From Epiperipatus broadwayi (taxonomy: Eukaryota; Onychophora; Udeonychophora; Euonychophora; Peripatidae), in contig JAQFVV010006208.1 of assembly GCA_028023455.1 (NCBI GenBank), forward strand, positions 8,292,963 to 8,356,962: a stretch of 64,000 bases of DNA, read 5' to 3'. The notes under the pieces are model-generated. The model was not told the DNA's origin and made no database searches. It saw only the letters and a list, made by a program, of their open reading frames with translations. Position numbers and translations under genes: made by a program. Shown in pieces: positions 53,393 through 63,152 of the stretch. The number at the start of each line of letters is the position of its first letter. Within the stretch, counting starts at the first letter, position 1.

Positions 53393-53961
53393 TACATTGT
53401 ACAGGCTTAAACCTGCATTTATATATGTAATTCGAACTCAGACTTTCACACGGGTCGTGTGAAAGTCTGAGTTCGAATCCCGCATATATTACATATATAA
53501 ATGCAGGTTTAAGCCTGTATAAGGTATTAATAAATAGTGTGTAAAAGGTCTGCCCATCCCTCGCATCGGTACGTATAAATGAATTATTCTCCTGTACATG
53601 AGGGGTCAGACTGACTAATATGTCAACATGGATAGGATGACAACCTTGGCACTAACAAGGGCTTTGAACGTTCCAGCATCAGATTTTCAATGAAATGGAA
53701 GGCTGAAGAGTTGTGAGTTGGAACAGTTTGAAGCCTGTCCATTAAAGTATGAAGATTGGCTATCTTAATATAAAGCTGAGTACTGATTGTATATATATGT
53801 GAGGATAGTAATATAGACCAACTGATGATTGCTGGTTTAGCATGAAATATGTATATTAGTGATTGTTTATCTTTTCAACATGTGTGTGATCAGGTTGGTC
53901 AACAATATGAGATGGCACTGAGAGTAGTGGGTCGTGTGAAAGTCTGAGTTCGAATCCCGCA
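53393..53961 (+). mobile_element. RZ-3 full unit plus inverted head, 14-bp TSD
   Basis: TAAACTCTTATTCA (53379-53392) and TAAACTCCTATTCA (53962-53975) flank it. It opens with an inverted end (CAGGCTTAAACCTGCATTTA...AACTCAGACTTTCACAC) forming a palindrome with 53454-53515. It then gives a full 477-bp unit: GGGTCGTGTGAAAGTCTGAG occurs at 53452 and 53929. The B box GAGTTCGAATCCCGC is present in both copies. HHR at 53804-53872. Confidence 0.9.
53804..53872 (+). ncRNA. Hammerhead ribozyme, RZ-3, core intact
   Basis: GATAGTAATATAG, ACCAA, CTGATGA, TTGCTGGTTTAGCAT (TGCT/AGCA, loop GGTTT, U-U flank), GAAA, T-ATGT-A, triplet ATA, TTAGTGATTGTTTATC. Inner stem I is weakened (one C-A mismatch) relative to the 14.8-kb copy. 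CTGATGA, GAAA and the triplet are complete. Confidence 0.62.
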
Positions 53962-54489
53962 TAAACTCCTATTCAAAACTGTCATAATAAAAACTGAAGT
54001 TATGCAATATATATGTATAATCAAATGATTTATTGATTGAGAATTCAATGAGTTTGAGCACTGAAAGTGACAAATGGAGACATGATCCTTGGCCTCTGAA
54101 CCCCTGAGTCTTCACATGATCACCATTTCCCATACTTACACAAACTGTTAAAACAGTAGCAAACTCTCTATACAGTAGTGCCACCCAGTGCAAGTCTGAG
54201 TAATTGATGGATGCAAAAAGGATTTGTGCATAAAATCTCTATCTAGTGCCTACTCATCCAATATTCTCAGAGTTTCTACCTTATGGCTTTCATCACTGAA
54301 GAGTCTTGGATATGAGAGCACTGCATTTAGGTCTTGGGGTCTAACGTTTAGATACTGAACTGGGTTCAGATCTATATGACTATACAAGTGAATTAGTTTT
54401 GAATTGAAAACATTATTGTGTTTTTATCTTGAAATCATATTATAGTTGACTAAATAGGCAAAAGGTGGTGCTGGAGGATTGCATTAGAT

Positions 54490-54957
54490 CAGGGGTCCCC
54501 AACCTTTTTGCACTTAAGAGCACATTCCATAATACCGGCCAGGTGGTGGGCACCATTTATTTTTTCAGCTAGGTGGCGGGCACCATTTATTTTTTATCTG
54601 GACATAATTGCTGAGATATTCTTGACTTCGTTTACGGAGAAGCCACATCACATCACATCACATCACATGTAAATTTATAGTTGGATATTGTTAATAATAC
54701 ACATAATGTACAAAAAAATATTTATTTCAAAAATTAAATTTTAACATATAATTGACGTTTATATTTTTACGCTGTAAAAGTATAGTATGCCCTACAATTT
54801 GATTACAATATAATACAATAATTCATAAAAAAAATTCAAAAATTAAATTTATTTGTATCAGATAAATAATTTTTTATCATGTTCGGATAGCGGCGGGCAC
54901 ACATAAAATGGTCTGCGGGCGCCATGGTGCCTGCAGGCATAGGGTTGGGGACCCCTG
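54490..54957. mobile_element. hAT MITE, 468 bp, with perfect 8-bp TSD
   Basis: Termini CAGGGGTCCCCAACC and GGTTGGGGACCCCTG are exact complements. CATTAGAT flanks it (54482-54489 and 54958-54965). A GC-rich subterminal 29-bp block (AGGTGG(T/C)GGGCACCATTTAT) is tandemly duplicated. Inside, 54597-54669 is a LINE-A 3' tail (GATATTCTTGACTTCGTTTA, GGAGAAGCCACATCACATCA). No transposase. Confidence 0.93.
54597..54669 (+). mobile_element. LINE-A 3' tail inside the hAT MITE
   Basis: ATCTGGACATAATTGCTGAG to CACATCACATCACATCACAT. Only the last 73 bp of LINE-A, a very short 5'-truncated insertion, or a piece captured by the MITE before it spread. Confidence 0.82.
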
Positions 54958-54992
54958 CATTAGATCCTAAGATCTAGGTGAAGAGCTCTCAG

Positions 54993-55051
54993 ATCCAATT
55001 TTCCTCACTGATGAAAGCCACAAGCTAGAAACTAGTCTGGAAATATTGGAT
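54993..55051 (+). ncRNA. Hammerhead ribozyme, RZ-1, core intact
   Basis: ATCCAA, TTT, TCCTCA, CTGATGA, AAGCCACAAGCTA, GAAA, C-TA-G, GTC, TGGAAA, TA, TTGGAT. Outer stem perfect, inner stem with one mismatch. Confidence 0.7.
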
Positions 55052-55281
55052 GAATAGATACTAGGTAGGGATTTTATGCACAAACTTTACAGTATCATTT
55101 GATTACTAAAGTGTACACTAGATGTCACCACTGTATGGAAAGTTTGCTTCTGTTTAAACCCCCCCCCCCCCAGTCTTCCACTTTATACCTGTATCAAACA
55201 AAAATAAGAGAAGCCAACTGAAACTGCTATTTAAGCCATTTATCTTTCTCACATACTATATAGAGAATAACAAGATATAAT

Positions 55282-55391
55282 AATAATCTTCATATGAATA
55301 TTAATATAAATTCAATTTCTAAAACAGATTTTATTTAATAATCTTCATATGAATATTAATATAAATTCAATTTCTAAAACAGATTTTATTA
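55282..55391. repeat. 55-bp direct tandem duplication
   Basis: AATAATCTTCATATGAATAT ... AACAGATTTTATT at 55282-55336 is repeated at 55337-55391 with no visible difference. Recent duplication in AT-rich DNA. Confidence 0.9.
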
Positions 55392-55489
55392 AATTGACCA
55401 TTATTTGACTGCTAGTTGAATCTGAAAGCTGTAGGCATATTTGATTTTTCTTTAAAGTCATATGCAAAGTTTGGCACCTTAAATGGATA

Positions 55490-55800
55490 ATAGTTTGGTC
55501 TTAGGGTTGTGATTATGTATTTGGGTTTATCTAAAGCATTTTACTTTATTCATCATACAATTTTTCTTCAACATTTATATGGCTTTCAAGATCTTTTGCT
55601 TTTTGGTTAAAAAGTTACCTAAAAACAAAAAGCAGGCAATCCAAGTTCGCAGTAGTTTTAGTGATTTTAAATTGGTTAATCATTTAGTTCCACAAGGAAT
55701 TATACTTTGCCCTATATTATTTTTGATTTATATATTTTTTCTTTGTCTTTTGATTCAATTATTTATATTTTAACAAAGATACTATTCTGTTCTATGATGC
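55490..55800 (+). pseudogene. LINE-C: CR1/Jockey-type reverse transcriptase fragment
   Basis: Frames on the plus strand read LGLSKAFYFIHH (catalytic Asp region, usual form DLSKAFD.IDH), QVRSSFSDFKLVNHLVPQG (55620-55705), ILCPILFLIYIFFLC (usual GPLLFLIYINDL) and, after a shift, KDTILFYDAFH (usual ADDT.L). About 300 bp of a family distinct from LINE-A and LINE-B. Dead. Confidence 0.82.
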
Positions 55801-55904
55801 TTTTCATGTAGCCTTCTTAAGCATGTGATTAATAAAAATTTAGTGCACTAATTAGCATATATATTACTTCTTTATAAATCTCCTCATATACACTTTAATG
55901 CTAT

Positions 55905-56190
55905 TTTTATATAAGTCCTCCTTTATTTTTCCAACAGTTTCGACTGTCCTGCAATCTTCATCAGAGATTTTTCTAACTTTTTTTTTCCTTTTTACATTTA
56001 TAAATGTAAAAAGGAAGAAGAAAGTATTAATGAATAAAGGAAGAAGAAAGTTATAAAAAGCTTTGCTAAAGACTGCAGGATAAATATAAAAAGAAAGAAG
56101 AAAGTTATAAAAAGCTCTGATGAAGACTGCAGGAAAGTCGAAACTGTTATAAAAATAAAGGATGAATTGTATAAAAATTACATTAAATTG
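55905..56190. mobile_element. RZ-5 foldback with two HHR-like motifs
   Basis: Left arm minus: CTGATGA, A, GATTGCAGGACAGTC, GAAA, CTG, T (about 55933-55965). Right arm plus at about 56118-56150: CTGATGA, A, GACT-GCAGGAA-AGTC, GAAA, CTG, T, T. The centre repeats AGGAAGAAGAAAGTTATAAA. Stem II is good but each core has an extra A and no stem I is evident. Confidence 0.65.
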
Positions 56191-57629
56191 TTTTTGAGAC
56201 TTATAAAAAAGTAACATATAAGAATATTTGAAGAAATTCAAAAAAAGGTAAAGGAGAAGATATAAAAATAATCAGCATATGCTAAATTGTTTAAGAGTCA
56301 ATCATAATAAAATGAGAGGTATTCCTTTTTTTTTTTTTACATATTTCATATTTTGCTTAATATCATTATTAGTAGTCAATATAAGAATTAAATGCAATAG
56401 CATTTGTACTTATGATAATATTGTTTTTTTTTATAACTATTGTTATTTGGGGATTTTTATCAATTCTAGGTTATCACAGTCGTCATATTGCTTATTTATG
56501 TACTTGGGTTATATCAAATTAATTACTTGTTGTATAATTTATTAAAATTCTTGTCTAAATTCATTTTGCTGATTATTTACATTGCTTGTTATCAAAGTGT
56601 AGGCTTAAAATATCTCTATTTGGGGTGACTGTTTTGTTTATACGTTATCTTCACTATAGATTATTTTATATTTGTTTCTAGTATCTTTATAAGTATAGAA
56701 TGATTATTGATATATATCATCATTATTCCTTTTAATATCATGAAAATTTCATTTAGACATTCATTTAGCCAAAAATTTGCAGTTGATATTACTAGATTGT
56801 AATTTGAAATTCAGTCATAGACGGCTCAGTTTCAATGATGTCAGATTATTTAAATCTTCTGCTATTGCCAATTTAATGGATATTTCAAAAGTGTTTGCAA
56901 CTCTACTCATCCTATTGTATATAACTATTTCATTATTTTTTGTTGTTTTTGTGCTAACATTTGTAAATTTATTATGCTGTATCTTCTGCTTAAGATTAAT
57001 GTGTATCTATTTGGGGTTTGTTTTTGTAATTAATTTTGGAATTTGATGGCTATTATGTAAAACTCCTCTCACAAGTTTCTTCTAGTTTGAAATTAATTGT
57101 CTTTTGTGCTTAATATATTATGTAATTAATTAATTATTATTATTATTATTATTATTATTATGAGTACTTATGGATATTTCTGAACACCAAGGTCGATCAT
57201 TAACATTACAAAAGTTTGAGGATATTACATATTTACTATGGTCTTCCATTTTTTAAATTTAAATATTGAATCTGTGATCTTAATGAATGAGCAATTAACC
57301 CTAATCCTAATCCTAATTTATAATACATTTATTGCTATTTTTTAAAGTTAGCAAAAATTTATAATCAATTTATTGAATATATTTTTAAATATCCGTAATC
57401 AACCTTAGTGTCCAGGATTATAATACCTTATTAAGTTTTGTCAATTCAACATCGATTCCTAGTCCATATTTGGTTGGGAGAAGTGGGGGGGGGGGGGCAT
57501 TGTTCAAAGAAGTACTCATAACAGTTATGATGAAAATTTTCCATCACCATCAAAATTTCTAAACAATATATATTTTTCTAATTAATAAAATTGTTTCATA
57601 ATACAATCAAAGTAGTTCAACTTCGATCC
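56191..57629. other. T-rich stretch with microsatellites, no gene
   Basis: Frames at 56279-56545 and 56777-57046 encode almost only hydrophobic residues from T-rich DNA and have no recognisable domain. (ATT)n lies at about 57133-57160, a G run near 57487, and CCTAAT x3 at about 57300-57320. Confidence 0.5.
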
Positions 57630-57830
57630 ACTCATTTGTGCTTCAAATAAGAGTTCACATCTGATTTGATTTAATATCCACTTGTTCTTTTCTTTTATTG
57701 TTCATGAAAATTTCAAGTCTTTTCAATTCCACAATTCAAAAGCATCATAATTGTTACTATCCTTTTTTTCAGTGATAAATTTTTATATCCATAAACAAAC
57801 ATAGCAGTCAGTCAAATCCATTCAGTTTTT
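57630..57830 (-). pseudogene. LINE fragment, RTE/BovB-like C-terminal piece
   Basis: Minus strand, with small shifts, reads FVYGYKNLSLKK, then DAFELWNWKRL and KFS, the same signature as at 45.4 kb. Short dead fragment. Confidence 0.65.
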
Positions 57831-58247
57831 ATAGTTTGATAAACTTCAGGTAGATAAGCAATCTAGTACACAAATAAGGGCTATGAACCACAGAAAAGCT
57901 GGCCTTTGCTTTCATGTGAATTCAAACTCAATCATCATGACATTGACAGTAGCTGGTTTGCACTCTGTATTTGCCTTCTGTTTATAACTTAATAATCTTT
58001 TTTTTCTTTAAACCCACTTTTTATCATCTATGATGGAATTTAAAAACACAATAACTAAGTAATTCATATTTCAATTAATAAAAACATTAAATCATAGTTT
58101 AATTAAATGTGTGAAAAGGTGAAAATCCTTTCTTTTTAATTACGTACTTATTAATTTCAGAATTAAATCAGTTTTTAAATTTATATTTAAAATATTATGC
58201 ATGTACAAAAAAATAAGACTAAATATAAAATCAATATTAAATGATAT

Positions 58248-58703
58248 GCCAATAAGTATCACATGATCACCATTTTGTGTTATAAGCAAGCATAGAAAAT
58301 GGTGATCATGTGATGTTTATTGGCTTAAAACCAATCCTGCCTAATAAGATAGTGGTGGCTATGGTTATTAAAGAACCAAAGTCACCAAAATATATAGGTA
58401 CTGAACTAAATTCAGACCTATACGACTATATAAGCTAATAAGCTTGGATTGAAAATATTATGGTGTTTTCAATTTAAGACTCATAGTTTTATAGTTAAGT
58501 AGAGATAAAAGGTGGCTGCTGGAGGGTTGCATTAGATCCTAAGATCTAGGTGCAGTGCTTTGCCACAAGCCAGAGAAACTAGTCTGGGGCGATTGGATGA
58601 GTAGGCATTAGATGGGGATTTTATGCACAAGCCTTCTGGCATCCATTGATTACTCTGGCTTGCACTGAGTGGCAATACATATAGAGTTTTGCCTGTTTTA
58701 ATA
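58248..58703 (+). mobile_element. RZ-1 copy, nearly full unit with inverted head
   Basis: TCACATGATCACCATTTTGT is immediately followed by its complement (AAATGGTGATCATGTGATGT), a terminal hairpin. Then GGCTTAAAACCAATCCTGCC, GGTGGCTATGGTTATTAAAG, GGTGGCTGCTGGAGGGTTGC, a deleted HHR (58559-58598: CTGATGA half absent, GAGAAACTAGTC kept), and GAGTTTTGCCTGTTTTAA. Confidence 0.82.
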
Positions 58704-59261
58704 ACGAAATAATATGATTTTTAATAAAATTAAAATTGTATGGCTAAAAATATTATAATCTCTATCCACTAAATAATTATTATTAAATATTAATATATCT
58801 GTTTAAGATGATGATTATTATTAAATGTGTGGAAATGCAGCCCTTGTAGATTAAATTATGGTAAATAAAAATATTTATACATGTTTATAATTTTACATTT
58901 AATTTATAGAAATAATGTTTCTCTATAGTTGTGTATACGTGTGCTTATTACTTTTATTAATGTTGCTATATCTAATTCAACGTTATCAAACATTTTCAGA
59001 CATTTCTAATTTGTATCTTTTCTGTTTAAAAAATGGTTTGTTTATACTAAAAGCATGAATACAATTGTGATGAGTGGTTTTGTTGCCATAGTAATAGTTT
59101 AATTAATTATGAGATTAAGAACCAAGATTCAAGCATTACTATGCCAATATAATAGAACACTACAGTTTATTTTAATTGTCCTAATAAAAGATTTCATTTC
59201 TTTCCTGTTTTTTTTTACTTTAATTAAAAATTAATCTGTTAGAAATCAAGCAATCTTATTC

Positions 59262-60650
59262 ATCATCATCATTGTCAACCATTATCAATCCACTGCAGGA
59301 TGGTCTCTCTAAGTTCAATCCATCTTCTCTCATCTCTAATCTCTCTTTTCCATATCACCTCCGCATATTTCTTATTTCATCCACCCACCTCACATGTGGC
59401 CTCTTTCTGGGTCTTTTACAATCTCTTGGACTCCAGTTTAAGATTTCAATTGTCCATCTATTATCATTTCTTCTAGCAATATGCCCAGTCCAATATCTGC
59501 TTTTTAATTCTTTCACTAATATCAATAACATCTGTTTGTTCTCTTACCCATGTATTGGGTTTTCGATCTCTTCTTGTTACTTCTAACATGCATCTCTCCA
59601 TACTTTTTTGAGTGTTCTGAAGTCTCTGTATTGCTCTTCTATTAAGCATCCAAGTCCCAGATCCATAAGTAAGAATTGGTAAAGCATAATTATTAAAAAC
59701 CTTTTTTAAACATATAGCCACATTTCCTTTTAATATCAAGTTATTTCTACCAAAAGCACTCCAACCAAGTTTAATTCTATAATTAATATCATCCATTATG
59801 TTTTTATTTGTAGTAATAATCTGAACAAGGTAATTATAATTGTTAACTTCTTCTAACTACTAAACATTTATCTTTAGTCATATTTTCTTACTTTCATCTG
59901 ATAATTCTTGCAACATTTCCTGAAGCTCTTTAAGAATTTTTTACAAAACAACTACATCATCTGCAAAATCTAAATGACTTAAATAATCTTATTTTTACTC
60001 CTTTATCTTCCCATTTTAATCCACGGTTTTGGAGATATAGAGTCACCCTGTCTTACACCCATCTCAATGTTAATTTTCTTAGTATCATTATGAATCTAAT
60101 TGTTGCTGTTGCATTTTTATAAATATTCTTCAGAATATGACAATCCTGAGTCTACACCTTGATGATCCAATACTTCAATCCCTGGAAAAAATGCTTATAG
60201 AATCAAATGCCTTTTCATAATCTGCAAATCCAAAGCATAATGGGAACTCATATTCTTTGGTCCTTTCTATAACTTCTCTCAATATTTGGATATGATCTAC
60301 TGTACTAAAACCACTTTTAAATCCAGCTTGTTCTTTTTGTTGGTGGAAATCCAATGTTCTCTGTAGATGAGGTGTAATTATCTTGGTAAAAATTTTGTAT
60401 AAAACTGATAGGTCTGTAATTTCTAATATCCTCTTTATTACCTTTTTAAAATATTAATATTAATACTACATTATCCAATCATCTGGTACATCTTTATCAT
60501 TTAGACATTTGGTATATTACTTTGCCAAAAATTTTTCTATTCCTTCACCTGCTTCTTTTAATATATTGATTATAATATCATCATTATCTGAAGATTTTCT
60601 CCTCTTCATAAATTTAATTGCATGTCTCACTTTTTCATTTAAATTCCTGG
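59262..60650 (-). pseudogene. LINE-B copy, RT to 3' end
   Basis: Minus strand from about 60650: KSMKRRKS.DND-type pre-RT region, [19 protein letters not shown], then QQKEQAGFKSGFSTVDHIQI, FADYEKAFDSI (first catalytic Asp region; near 60.2 kb), a GCKTG-type region, FRFCR where (F)ADD is expected, then LPILTYGSGTWMLNRRAIQR, DRKPNTWVREQTDVIDISER and the C-terminal GH.ARRNDNRWTIEILNW. Ends at GGTTGACAATGATGATGATG near 59262. Several frameshifts. Best-preserved LINE-B coding stretches in the window. Confidence 0.88.
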
Positions 60651-60654
60651 GCAA

Positions 60655-60740
60655 TTAAAAAAAGAGATGACATAATGAAATGGGTAGAAGAGTTCTATCA
60701 AGAATTACATAGTAATAAAGAACAAGTACCTCCTACATCT
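60655..60740 (+). pseudogene. LINE-B 5' piece in inverted orientation
   Basis: The plus strand reads RDDIMKWVEEFYQELHSNKE and QVPP, the LINE-B segment expected directly upstream of the region that starts at 60650 on the minus strand. An inverted 5' segment adjoining a truncated LINE is the signature of twin priming during target-primed reverse transcription. Confidence 0.72.
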
Positions 60741-60764
60741 ATTATATCTTTCTGGATCAATCAT

Positions 60765-61250
60765 ATTAGTTACCACTAAATAATTGATTCTGCACATAGG
60801 TGTAAAAAGCTATCACCATAAGCAGCACTTATAAGTGACAAGGCCATTCCAAAAACAATCCGTAAATCAGAATAATAGTCATATATATTACTTACTTCTT
60901 GGTTAATCTGTTTATCTGATATCTTACAAAGTTGAGATTGAGGACCAAGATTCAAGCATTACTATGCCAATATAATAAAACACTACAGTTCATTTTAATT
61001 GTTGTGACAAAAGATTTCATTTCCTTCTAGTTTTTTTGTTCACTTTAATTATAAATCAATCAGTCTTATTAATTACCATTAAATAATTGATTCCATGCAT
61101 AGATACAAAAAGCTATCATTATAATCAGAACTCATAAATGACATGGCCATTCTAACTCCTTTAGAAAAACAATCTGTAAAACAGAATATAACCATATATA
61201 TTACATACAGCTTGATTAATCTGTTTATCTGATATCTTGCAAAGGGTTAT
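60765..61250. repeat. Diverged tandem duplication, unit about 300 bp
   Basis: 60765-60945 (TTACCACTAAATAATTGATT ... TGTTTATCTGATATCTTACA) matches 61065-61250 (TTACCATTAAATAATTGATT ... TGTTTATCTGATATCTTGCA). 60945-61065 (AAGATTCAAGCATTACTATG) also matches 59125-59235. Host or unknown-element DNA duplicated around the LINE-B insertion; function unknown. Confidence 0.75.
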
Positions 61251-61619
61251 TGTACCTTCTGCATCAAATGTTTCTTTTTCATACATTTCAACAATCTACT
61301 TAACTGTACTCTATTTTCACCCATACTTTTCAATGAAAGTAATCAATATCATGCTCTTAATGTATTTAAGATATTTATAACTTAAATGGGATATCCCTCT
61401 TTCATAAATATCAAACTCAAATTCATTATAAAATGCTCTTTAGAAAGTATTCAATATATGTAGCCAATCCAATGTAGATGCACCAATACTAAAATAGATT
61501 CAATAAAATCTTGCCATTGTATTTCCAAAATTTTTTGGAGAATTTTTAAATGAAAATTTTCCATTGCATTTTTGTTATGTCAATAGAGGGTTATCACTTC
61601 CATATGCAAATGGCAGCTT

Positions 61620-62165
61620 TATATCATCATTATCATCGACCATTGTTAATCCATTGTAGAATGAGGTCTCTCCAAGTTCAGTTCATCTTCTCTGATCTCT
61701 AACTTCTCTTCTCCACATCATCCCTGCACACTTTCTTATTTCATCCATCCATCTCACATATGGTCTCTTTCTGGGTCTTTTACGATCACTTGGAATTCAG
61801 TTTAAGATTTTAATTGTCCATCTATTAATCATTTCTTCTAGCAATATGTCCAGCCCAACTCCAGTCTTTTATTTCTTTCAATGATTTCAGTAACACCTGT
61901 TTGTTCTCTTATCCACGTATTACATTTTTGATCTCTTGTTATTCCTATTTTGCATCCCTTTATATTTCTTTGAATAGTCTAAAGTCTTTGTATTCCTCGT
62001 CTATTAAGGATCCAAGTTGCAGATCCATAAGTAAGAATTGGTAAAATACATTTATTAAAAACCTTCCTTTTCAAACACATGGGCATATTTCCTTTTAATA
62101 TTGTTATCTCTACCAAAAACACTTCAACTAAGTTTAATGATATGATTAATTTCATTCATGTACAA
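61620..62165 (-). pseudogene. LINE-B 3' end, second copy
   Basis: Minus strand encodes LTYGSATWILNRRGIQRL, RDQKCNTWIREQTGVTEIIE, a GHIARRND-type region, and ends TGGATTAACAATGGTCGATG. It is bounded at its 5' side by the palindrome at 62173. Same family and orientation as the 59.3-kb copy. Confidence 0.85.
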
Positions 62166-62172
62166 TAAGATT

Positions 62173-62485
62173 AATTACAATAGAATGACAGCCTGTTAAG
62201 CTAATTGCGCAGACGCTGTGAGAATGTTATTAATAAATGAATACCTTCAAACAACCACATGATATAGTATTTGTATAAGAGTAAAAAGGAATCCTCTTAC
62301 TCTTACGACTCACAACTACTTTAGATTTGCTCATATATAAACATTTGAGTCGTAAGAGTAAGAGGATTCCTTTTTACTCTTATACAAATACTATATCATG
62401 TGGTTGTTCGAAGGTATTCATTTATTAATAACATTCTCACAGCGTCTGCGCAATTAGCTTAACAGGCTGTCATTCTATTGTAATT
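62173..62485. mobile_element. Nearly perfect 313-bp palindrome
   Basis: Arms 62173-62312 and 62346-62485 are 140 bp each with one difference (CCTTCAAAC against CCTTCGAAC) and a 33-bp loop. Outer ends AATTACAATAGAATGACAGC and complement. GC-richer core motifs (AATTGCGCAGACGCTGTGAG). Inserted at the 5' edge of the LINE-B copy. Unrelated in sequence to the 38.5-kb palindrome but of the same design. Confidence 0.9.
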
Positions 62486-62835
62486 ATAATCGCACAAGAC
62501 GTTATAAAATAAATGCTTAATAAGATTAATTGAAATAATTACATCATTATAGTGAAACACCCTATTTTTTTAATTTGTTAAATGCAACAACAACAAATTG
62601 GAGACTTATTTAAGCACCTCAACATCCAAGAGGTTCCTTTCTGTCTAAAATTCTAGTGAGTTACAATTCTCAAGCTGATAGCCATCCAAATAAATGTTGC
62701 TAAAAATCCCCCCCCACCTTCCTCCCCACGTCTGACTGATAAAGCACTTGAGTGTTTTTATAAGTTGATTGTTCTTATAAGTTGCATTCGGTAGATTATA
62801 TAGTACCAACAATAGCTAAGAAAATGCTTTTCTTA

Positions 62836-62909
62836 TTTTTTTAAAGCGAGCCCAAGCCGGCTTCTTGGAAGGCAGCTACGCTAACCGTTAGGCCACTAAC
62901 GCTTGACTA
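62836..62909 (-). mobile_element. SINE-T fragment
   Basis: Minus strand: GTCAAGCGTTAGTGGCCTAA, CGGTTAGCGTAGCTGCCTTC, CAAGAAGCCGGCTTGGGCTC, GCTTT and an A-rich tail. B box degenerate. No TSD seen. Confidence 0.8.
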
Positions 62910-63152
62910 AACACCATTTTCAACATACAATTTTTTTTACAGAAAAGTGTTTATATTTGGCTCACTTATATAAAGAAAATGTTAAAATAATAATTTACTA
63001 TTTAAAATAAGGGTTTTTTAAATGATAAAATAATTTATTCTAAACATTTATACTATAAAGAATAATAATAAAATAAAAAAACAGGCAGAGAGTGGTAGAA
63101 TTTCATCAACCAAGTAAATCACAATCTAACAGCAAAACTATGGTATAAAACA

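Larger units (their letters stand above)
54111..55160. mobile_element. RZ-1 foldback split by a hAT MITE
   Basis: The left arm (from TCACATGATCACCATTTCCC; minus HHR 54256-54311, degenerate) and centre (ATCTATATGACTATACAAGT) are followed by the start of the right arm, interrupted at ATTGCATTAGAT by the hAT element 54490-54957. The arm resumes with CATTAGATCCTAAGATCTAG and the intact plus HHR at 54993-55051, ending GTATGGAAAGTTTGCTTCTG. Confidence 0.85.

Noticed and set aside
56279-57046. Two 88-89 codon hydrophobic frames that look like membrane proteins
   Set aside because: T-rich DNA yields F, L, I and C-rich frames by chance; no conserved residues, no homologous copy and no exon signals.
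57296-57322. Interstitial telomere repeat (CCTAA-like)
   Set aside because: Only about three imperfect CCTAAT units; too short to separate from chance in AT-rich DNA.
59272-59586. 104-codon plus-strand frame
   Set aside because: It is the antisense of the LINE-B C-terminal region encoded on the minus strand.
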